A stretch of DNA of 64,000 bases from DAOTWY01 sp003696565 (GTDB taxonomy: Bacteria; Chloroflexota; Anaerolineae; Aggregatilineales; Phototrophicaceae): NCBI GenBank assembly GCA_034435635.1, contig DAOTWY010000017.1, forward strand, positions 31,940 through 95,939. The letters run 5' to 3'. Positions 58,483 through 64,000 of this stretch are shown piece by piece. The position numbers and the translations under genes are program-made. The first letter of the stretch is position 1; each line of letters starts with the position of its first letter. Below the pieces are notes generated by a model. It saw only the letters and a list, made by a program, of their open reading frames with translations, did no database searches and was not told the DNA's origin.

Positions 58483-58929
58483 TTATGAGCTGATGACTTG
58501 CTCCACACCAGCCAAACCAAGCGCAAAAAATACAGTTAGGATAAAGCTCCATATGATTGCACCTAGTGTCATCCAAACCAACAATTTGCGTGGTGGCATA
58601 TTGAGCGACAACCCTAATGCTGTGCCAATTTGTGCGCCAACGGTCATTGGTCCAAGCAAGCCTAAGCCGATCATGCCATAACGTTCCCATGCCCGCCAAA
58701 TCAGGCTGGTTTGTGTTTTCTCAGCTTGTCGATGATGATACCGTCTTAAAAACCAAGCCCGCATTCGTTCACCAGGGAGCAATACAACAAGAATACCAAC
58801 AACATAGCTAATAATCGCAATCAAAAATACAGCAATTGGTGACAACCCCATAGCTAACCCCGCAGGGATAGATGTCCAGAAAGAAAAGAAGGACAGGCTG
58901 AACATCGCCATAATCGCTTCAAGCATCAT
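58483..58929 (-). CDS. Small multidrug-export-type membrane protein
   Basis: A 148-residue protein with four helices. The segment GLLGPMTVGAQIGTALGLSL resembles the Pro/Gly core of the small multidrug export family (Sm_multidrug_ex-like), with a basic loop of Arg/His (LRRYHHRQAEK). The real cargo of this family is not established. Its ATG overlaps the stop of the gene before it (ATGA), so the two are coupled. Confidence 0.68.
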   Translation of the reverse strand: MMLEAIMAMFSLSFFSFWTSIPAGLAMGLSPIAVFLIAIISYVVGILVVLLPGERMRAWFLRRYHHRQAEKTQTSLIWRAWERYGMIGLGLLGPMTVGAQIGTALGLSLNMPPRKLLVWMTLGAIIWSFILTVFFALGLAGVEQVISS

Positions 58930-59210
58930 ACATCAAACGGAAGCGGCAAACGACGCTGTTCTTTGCCATTGGCATCAATAAATACACCGACTGTATACCC
59001 TGGTTTGATTTTGAACAGGCGACGAAGCGCGGCTGATTCATCTTCTTCAATCGGCTCGCCATCGATATCCCCAACTTCTGTTTCAAAAATAGACATCACA
59101 CGCAAGTCATCCTGGCGGTACAATCTATTCCACTGTTCAATATAGGCTTCTGATGATGGGTTTGGTACAAATAAAATGAGCAGGGGGTTCCCCTTAAAGC
59201 GATCTAACAT
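58926..59210 (-). CDS. Small DUF4174-like protein
   Basis: A 94-residue thioredoxin-fold-like protein without CxxC. LLILFVPNPSSEAYIEQWNRL and a Leu-Arg-x-x-Phe-x-Ile-x-Pro-Gly-x-x-Val-Gly-Val-Phe end match the DUF4174 pattern of a small protein that follows an oxidation or transport gene. It starts 15 bp from the divergent YfhO-like gene. No catalytic residue is seen. It is upstream and coupled to the small export-type gene. Confidence 0.65.
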   Translation of the reverse strand: MLDRFKGNPLLILFVPNPSSEAYIEQWNRLYRQDDLRVMSIFETEVGDIDGEPIEEDESAALRRLFKIKPGYTVGVFIDANGKEQRRLPLPFDV

Positions 59211-59225
59211 AAAGGTGTAATCCTG

Positions 59226-61877
59226 ATGATAAAACGACTATTCCCTATTATCGTGCTGATGCTGATATTTTTCTATAGGCTAGCCTTCACTGATCTCATT
59301 TTGGCGCGGGGAGATACCTATGCCTATTTTTATCCCTATTGGGATGTGCGAGATATCGCATTAGCACAAGGGGAACTCCCATTATGGTCAGACAATCTGT
59401 TTATGGGCACCCCCCTTTTGGCGAATATTCAGCTTGGGACGCTCTATCCACCGAATTGGCTGACAATTCCACTGAATGCACCCGATTCTATCCGTATAAG
59501 TATTTTGTTACATGTAACATGGGCATCTTTTGGGGCTTTTTGGTTAGGCAGGCGCACCCTGAACTTATCCACAATACCGGCTCTAACCACAGCAGTGCTT
59601 TTTGGCATGGGGGGATATGTCAGTGCGCATGTGGAGCAAATCAATCAATTACAAGGGCTAGCTTGGATGCCTTGGTTGTTTCTTTTGCTACATATGGCGA
59701 TTAAACAGCCGGTAAGATACACCTTAGTGATGGCATTTGCTTGGGCAATGCAAATCTTATCCGGTCATACGCAAACCGTGTTTATCACTGGCGTGGGACT
59801 GGGATTATATGGCATTGTTCAAGCGTTTCAATATCAAATACACCGCAAGCCACACGCAGCCAAGCCGCTGTTGATTAATATCTCAAAAAATATGCTTGTC
59901 ATTGGTGCAGCAGCAGGCATTGCGATATTGGCTGCCTCACCACAATTAATCCCCACACAAGAATTAACCGCTGTCTCCAATCGTGGCGGCGGGCTAAATT
60001 ATCAACAAGCAACAGCCTTCTCACTTGACCCAATGATCATTGGGCGTGGTTTATTACCGAGTTACGAAGGGCAGCCGTTCGGAGAGTATATTGCCTATTT
60101 TGGCGTTATCGGCTTGGGGTTAATCATATTTGGCATCATAGCACCGGAAAAACGTCGCTGGGTGTGGATTATATTATTCGTTACTGGATTCATGCTGGCA
60201 TTAGGGCGGTTCAATCCACTATATCCTGGAGGGTTACCCGGGTTTAACTTATTCCGTGTGCCGGCACGTTGGTTAGCCTTATTCGCTTTAGCGGGTGCGA
60301 TGTTGGCTGGTTTAGGTGTACAGCATTTGCAGGCAAGGCGGAAGCCTGCTGCGGTATTTATGGGCTGTGTGGGCGTGCTTGCCGGATTAGCCTTTTTGGC
60401 AGAACGCGCCACAGAACCGGTTGTTGGTCCAGCACAGCCGACAGCAATCACACTACTCGCATGGGGGATTGCATGTTTGGTGTTTTTATGGGTTTTATTT
60501 TGGCAATTGCCTGCCAAGCGATGGGTCATTTTTAGTCTGGTTGTTATGGAGTTGTGGATCGCATCTCATACCTTACCGTTTAATGATGTCACTGATCCAG
60601 CCGTTTATCATGATAGACGCTTTGCCATTAATCAATTACAAGCATATGATAACGACGGGCGGTTGTTGAGTATCAGCGGCTTGTTGTTTGATCCAGGAGA
60701 CAAAGCAGCGTTACAAGCTCGTTGGCAACGAATGAACCTAGGTCGGCAGGCAGCTGTTTATGCCTTTACAGCAACAAAACTACAAGAAATCGTCTCTGGT
60801 AATTTGCCGCTAAGATGGGATATTCCTAGCATTGATGGGTTTGATGGGGGTGTTTTACCTACCAGTTATTACACGGCGTTTACATCCCTTCTGTTACCAG
60901 ACAACACCTTGCGCACGGTGGACGGGCGACTGCGCGAGTTATTGGCACAACCAGCATGCCGGGGCGTATGTTTACCACAAGACCGCTGGCTTGATCTCAC
61001 CCATACGCGCTACTTACTGACCGATAAAGTCTATGATTTGGTACACAATGGCATATTTTTTGATACAACATTCAATACATCCTTGAATGGCAAAACAACA
61101 TGGGATCATATCCCCCCATTTGAATCGACAGGGTTGCAGATTATTGTGCCCAATACATCAACAGATATACAAGTTTATTTCGACGATACACCCCTTGATC
61201 TCATCAGCATTGAACCTGTTAATATGGATAATGCATATACTGTTATTCACTATGCAAGCCCAAGCCCCACAACACCACAGAGCATCACATTTGAGGGGGA
61301 CGATGTTGTTATGTTGGCGCAAACGCTGGTTGATAGCCGAACCAATGACTTTTTACAGTTAACACCGCCAGGATGGGGGCGTATTTATTCCGCTGATGTA
61401 AAGATTTATGAAAATCTGGATGTCATGCCACGCGCATTTGTTGTATATGATGCCGTTGTTCATGCGGATTCATGGGAAGGTACAGAGCAAGCACTCACTA
61501 CTTTACAGACCATAAACCCGCAACAAACGGTTGTTATCAATAGTGACACCTCCATAACCAATTTCACAACAACTGGTACGGCTGTTGTGCATATTCTAGA
61601 AAGTGACGACACACATCTCACCTTAGAAGTAGAGTCCAGCTCTGCCGGATATTTAGTGGTATCTGATGCGTATTATCCAGGTTGGAAAGCAACCGTCAAC
61701 GATGAGGAGCGTCCTATCTTGCGCGCTAATGTGATGTTCCGTGCGATACAAATTGATGCAGGTAAGCAAGTTGTGCGCTTTTGGTATGATTTTTCTTGGT
61801 TTGTACCCGGTGTTGTGATTTATGTACTATGTGGGCTATGGAGTGGTTATATTGTGTTTATGAAACGAATAAATTAA
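59226..61877 (+). CDS. YfhO-like integral membrane protein
   Basis: An 883-residue protein with about twelve to thirteen membrane helices in the first half (about 1-440), one at the end (about 855-877) and a large outside domain (about 450-850). The first outer loop has ARGDTYAYFYPYWDVRDIAL and LWSDNLFMGTPLLANIQLGTLYPPNW, the signature of YfhO-like proteins, which in Gram-positive bacteria glycosylate lipoteichoic acids as GT-C enzymes. The end carries the second signature (SDAYYPGWKATVND and IQIDAGKQVVRFWYD). A polyprenyl-linked sugar donor is an inference. Confidence 0.88.
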   Translation: MIKRLFPIIVLMLIFFYRLAFTDLILARGDTYAYFYPYWDVRDIALAQGELPLWSDNLFMGTPLLANIQLGTLYPPNWLTIPLNAPDSIRISILLHVTWASFGAFWLGRRTLNLSTIPALTTAVLFGMGGYVSAHVEQINQLQGLAWMPWLFLLLHMAIKQPVRYTLVMAFAWAMQILSGHTQTVFITGVGLGLYGIVQAFQYQIHRKPHAAKPLLINISKNMLVIGAAAGIAILAASPQLIPTQELTAVSNRGGGLNYQQATAFSLDPMIIGRGLLPSYEGQPFGEYIAYFGVIGLGLIIFGIIAPEKRRWVWIILFVTGFMLALGRFNPLYPGGLPGFNLFRVPARWLALFALAGAMLAGLGVQHLQARRKPAAVFMGCVGVLAGLAFLAERATEPVVGPAQPTAITLLAWGIACLVFLWVLFWQLPAKRWVIFSLVVMELWIASHTLPFNDVTDPAVYHDRRFAINQLQAYDNDGRLLSISGLLFDPGDKAALQARWQRMNLGRQAAVYAFTATKLQEIVSGNLPLRWDIPSIDGFDGGVLPTSYYTAFTSLLLPDNTLRTVDGRLRELLAQPACRGVCLPQDRWLDLTHTRYLLTDKVYDLVHNGIFFDTTFNTSLNGKTTWDHIPPFESTGLQIIVPNTSTDIQVYFDDTPLDLISIEPVNMDNAYTVIHYASPSPTTPQSITFEGDDVVMLAQTLVDSRTNDFLQLTPPGWGRIYSADVKIYENLDVMPRAFVVYDAVVHADSWEGTEQALTTLQTINPQQTVVINSDTSITNFTTTGTAVVHILESDDTHLTLEVESSSAGYLVVSDAYYPGWKATVNDEERPILRANVMFRAIQIDAGKQVVRFWYDFSWFVPGVVIYVLCGLWSGYIVFMKRIN

Positions 61878-61988
61878 AATATTCTTCAACCACAAGGCGC
61901 GACATACTAACACCTATACCTCCATTTGTCGCAGCATCAAAGCCAGCCTTTTGGTAGAAAACTAGCTTTTTATCACTAGGAAATCGCT

Positions 61989-63737
61989 ATGCTAAGGCGT
62001 AAATTACGGTTCACCCTCTCGGCAGCGGTGAGTTTTGGTGTGCTGATGTTGATTTTACTAGGGAACACCCTATCTATTGGCACACAATATCAAGAGGCTC
62101 CGCGCATTATTGCCTCGGTTCACGTAGATGGACACGAGCGTTTTTTTACTGTTTATAACAATAACACTACTGGTCTGCCCCAACCTTTATTGATTGTCCT
62201 CGGTCAAAGCGGGATGTCTGGGCAGGGGATGGCAAACCTGACTGAGTTCCATGCACAAGAAGCCCTTCAAAATTTTGTGGTTGCTTATCCACAAGCGATT
62301 GATTTTTGGAACGATGGGCGTGTGATGAACGGGTTTCTGCCCTCTGGTGCCCCCCTGGATGATGTGCAATATATTGAACGAATGATAGACTACCTAGCAG
62401 GGATATACACCATTGATTTAAGTCAAGTGTATTTGGTTGGTTATCGCGATGGTGGACGCATGGCATATCATCTTGCTTGCCAACGTCCACAACGCTTTAA
62501 GCGGGTTGCGGTAGTGGGCGCACTCATGTGGGAATATATTGATAATGCTTGCCAAACATCCGTTGTATCCCCCTTAGATATGCTCATCGCCATCAGCTCA
62601 CAAAGCGAGGATTATCCACTAGCAGGTGGGCAATATGAGAGCATTTTTGATGGCAGTCGATCTTTTGTATTTTATAGCTTAGATCAAAGTGTTGATCGTT
62701 GGCTAACCCGTAATCATTGCCAAGCAGAAGCCAATCAACGCATTGGAACAGCCACCATTAACACCAGTTGTACCAATGGTGTTACCGTTGCATCATATGT
62801 TTACCCAGGTGGGGAAAACGCCTGGGTAAGCCCAAATCGTCCAAATGAAAGCGGACTGAATTTAACCCAACTTGTGACACAGTTTTTAGTTGGCGATTCA
62901 GACTGGATGAATCAACCAATTGTAGCGCCTGACCATATGCCACGAAACGATGTGTTATATATTCCAAATAGCTATGATGGCTCTCGTGCAGTGCCATTGG
63001 TGGTGATGCTACATCCTTCACCACTTAATGGGGCAGAATTTGCTTATATCAGCGATATGAATCGCATTGCAGAGCGCGAGGGGTTTATCGCATTATATCC
63101 GGAAGCACTTTATCGTCATTGGTATTATGACCGTGGATATGAATTTGGAGCAGAAACAGAAAATCACGATGATACGCAATATATCACCACTTTGGTTACA
63201 TTGATGCGCTCACAATTGAATATCAGTGACGTATATTTAGCGGGAATGTCTAGCGGTGGATTTATGACACAGCGGCTCATCTGTGAAACACAAGGGATGT
63301 TCCAAGCAGCGGCGGTTATCGGCGCAACGGCTTTTCCTGGTTTGGATGAAATATGCCACGAAAAAGACAGCGTTCCGTTGCTGATGATCCATGGAACGAA
63401 TGATTCAGATGTTCCTTGGGCTGGTCTACCTGCCCCAGAAATGAGTCCTTATGATTATCTCACTTACCCCGTTCAAGATACGCTTGCTTTGTGGGCAGCA
63501 CATAATGGCTGTACAACCACATTCAAATTAGAACACATTCCGGCATCTTCACCAGAGACACATATTGAACGATACGAGTTTGATGAGTGCGACCAAAAAT
63601 TAGTTTTCTATGCAGTTGTCGGTGGCGGGCATGCATGGCTCGGTGTACCAGGACGCTTACCCTCACATTTTTCTGGAAACGTCAACACAGACCTGCACGC
63701 CAGTGAGTTAATATGGGATTTCTTCACCTCCTCTTAG
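61989..63737 (+). CDS. Tandem PHB-depolymerase/feruloyl-esterase-like hydrolase, N-terminal copy inactive
   Basis: A 582-residue exported protein with a signal anchor (about 10-30) and two alpha/beta hydrolase domains of the LpqC/PHB depolymerase type. In copy 2 (about 320-580) the nucleophile is intact (LAGMSSGGFM), as are the acid (HGTNDSDVPW) and the His (GGGHAWLG). In copy 1 (about 35-300) the same positions read LVGYRDGGRM (Ser to Arg-Asp), no clear acid, and GGENAW (His to Asn), so it is a dead copy. Duplicate plus decay suggests a binding role for copy 1. ATG 61989 is preceded by AGGAAA. Confidence 0.85.
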   Translation: MLRRKLRFTLSAAVSFGVLMLILLGNTLSIGTQYQEAPRIIASVHVDGHERFFTVYNNNTTGLPQPLLIVLGQSGMSGQGMANLTEFHAQEALQNFVVAYPQAIDFWNDGRVMNGFLPSGAPLDDVQYIERMIDYLAGIYTIDLSQVYLVGYRDGGRMAYHLACQRPQRFKRVAVVGALMWEYIDNACQTSVVSPLDMLIAISSQSEDYPLAGGQYESIFDGSRSFVFYSLDQSVDRWLTRNHCQAEANQRIGTATINTSCTNGVTVASYVYPGGENAWVSPNRPNESGLNLTQLVTQFLVGDSDWMNQPIVAPDHMPRNDVLYIPNSYDGSRAVPLVVMLHPSPLNGAEFAYISDMNRIAEREGFIALYPEALYRHWYYDRGYEFGAETENHDDTQYITTLVTLMRSQLNISDVYLAGMSSGGFMTQRLICETQGMFQAAAVIGATAFPGLDEICHEKDSVPLLMIHGTNDSDVPWAGLPAPEMSPYDYLTYPVQDTLALWAAHNGCTTTFKLEHIPASSPETHIERYEFDECDQKLVFYAVVGGGHAWLGVPGRLPSHFSGNVNTDLHASELIWDFFTSS

Positions 63738-63799
63738 ATGCACATCAAGTGCTGACAATTTATTATTAAACAAAAAACATTAATTTATTGTTCAGCCAT

Positions 63800-63823
63800 A
63801 TATCCCAAATTCACTTGGGATAT
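63800..63823. repeat. 9-bp perfect inverted repeat
   Basis: ATATCCCAA (63800-63808) and TTGGGATAT (63815-63823) with 6 bp between. Nothing else in 63738-63799 looks coding. The arm shares TATCCCAAA with the direct repeat below. Confidence 0.6.
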
Positions 63824-63842
63824 TTAAGGTTTTGTCAATTTT

Positions 63843-63865
63843 TTTATCCCAAATTTATCCCAAAT
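63843..63865 (+). repeat. Two TTTATCCCAAA(T) direct repeats, 11-bp step
   Basis: Copies at 63843-63854 and 63854-63865 share their border T and repeat at 11 bp, about one helical turn. Each holds TTATCCCAA, which matches the DnaA box TTATCCACA at seven of nine positions. The following 35 bp are nearly all A/T. Confidence 0.55.
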
Positions 63866-63920
63866 GAAATTTATTGTAATAAAAATAATAGTTTACACAG
63901 TCTAAAACTCACAATAAATA

Positions 63921-63970
63921 TGTTCAAAACCTGTTCAAAACCTGTTCAAAACTTGTTCAAAACTTTGAAC
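63921..63970 (+). repeat. Four 11-bp direct repeats TGTTCAAAAC(C/T) plus inverted end
   Basis: Units at 63921, 63932, 63943 and 63954 are identical except for the last base, with exactly 11-bp steps. The last unit joins an inverted partner: GTTCAAA-AC-TTTGAAC (63955-63970). A further 6-bp inverted repeat AAAACT/AGTTTT is at 63980-63995. The window ends 5 bases later. This looks like an iteron-type protein-binding array rather than a CRISPR. Confidence 0.65.
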
Positions 63971-64000
63971 ACCCTGTGCAAAACTTTTGAGTTTTCGACA

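Noticed and set aside
63921..63964. CRISPR array
   Set aside because: The repeat unit is only 11 bp and the copies are directly adjacent with no spacers.

Overview
The window reads as a chromosomal segment of a bacterium of the phylum Chloroflexota, probably close to Anaerolineae. This is an inference from gene content: many PD40/TolB-like exported proteins, Thr/Pro-rich stalks, an LppX/LprG-type lipoprotein next to an MFS exporter, a ParB-like protein resembling the DUF4032 type, small SWIM proteins and a very large kinase-like receptor. Base and codon use look even throughout. I found no rRNA, tRNA, insertion sequence, prophage or CRISPR array. Most genes are single or in short overlapping operons on both strands.

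Layout. 1-7400: a 5'-truncated ClC channel, a small STAS-like protein, three PD40 beta-propeller proteins, a TIM-barrel sugar isomerase and an SH3-domain exported protein. 7400-13900: a possible small RNA with a strong terminator, priA, a death-on-curing toxin-antitoxin pair followed by a second Doc gene, a PIG-V-like membrane glycosyltransferase and a membrane-anchored unknown. 13900-18300: a marR-led operon for a heterodimeric ABC exporter with two perfect palindromes in front. 18390-18570: a strongly structured stretch that may be an RNA gene. 18600-25100: a TPR-like membrane protein, coaBC, and an overlapping run of methyltransferase, acetyltransferase and unknown genes. 25200-29100: lipoprotein plus MFS exporter, then yceI and tetR with a 24-bp perfect palindrome. 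29200-36450: a zinc/PLP D-serine dehydratase-like enzyme, a TPR protein, cdsA, dtd and a 1447-residue kinase-like receptor.

36450-47900: a promoter, 12-codon open frame and terminator in front of a double-SWIM protein; two oligopeptide ABC ATPases without permeases; a PAP2-type membrane enzyme; surE; the ParB-like protein; a phosphoesterase with a PTR1-like reductase; a GT2 transferase; and an M23-like protein. 47880-52335: a four-gene overlapping operon with two TrkA-type proteins, TrkH and a GT39-type glycosyltransferase. 52400-59200: a HEAT protein, an SDR, a pentapeptide protein with a sugar epimerase, an esterase with a TrpC-like protein, gatC with a response regulator, and two small genes. 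59226-63737: a YfhO-like giant membrane protein and a double esterase. 63738-64000: non-coding DNA with 11-bp phased direct repeats and inverted repeats.

No single locus is clearly a new system. The best candidates for undescribed biology are the structured RNA at 18.4-18.6 kb, the promoter/mini-ORF/terminator unit at 36.55-36.72 kb, the phased repeats at the right end, and several proteins that keep a family fold but have lost catalytic residues: the kinase, TrpC-like, PTR1-like, GGDEF, M23-like, SWIM and esterase domains.
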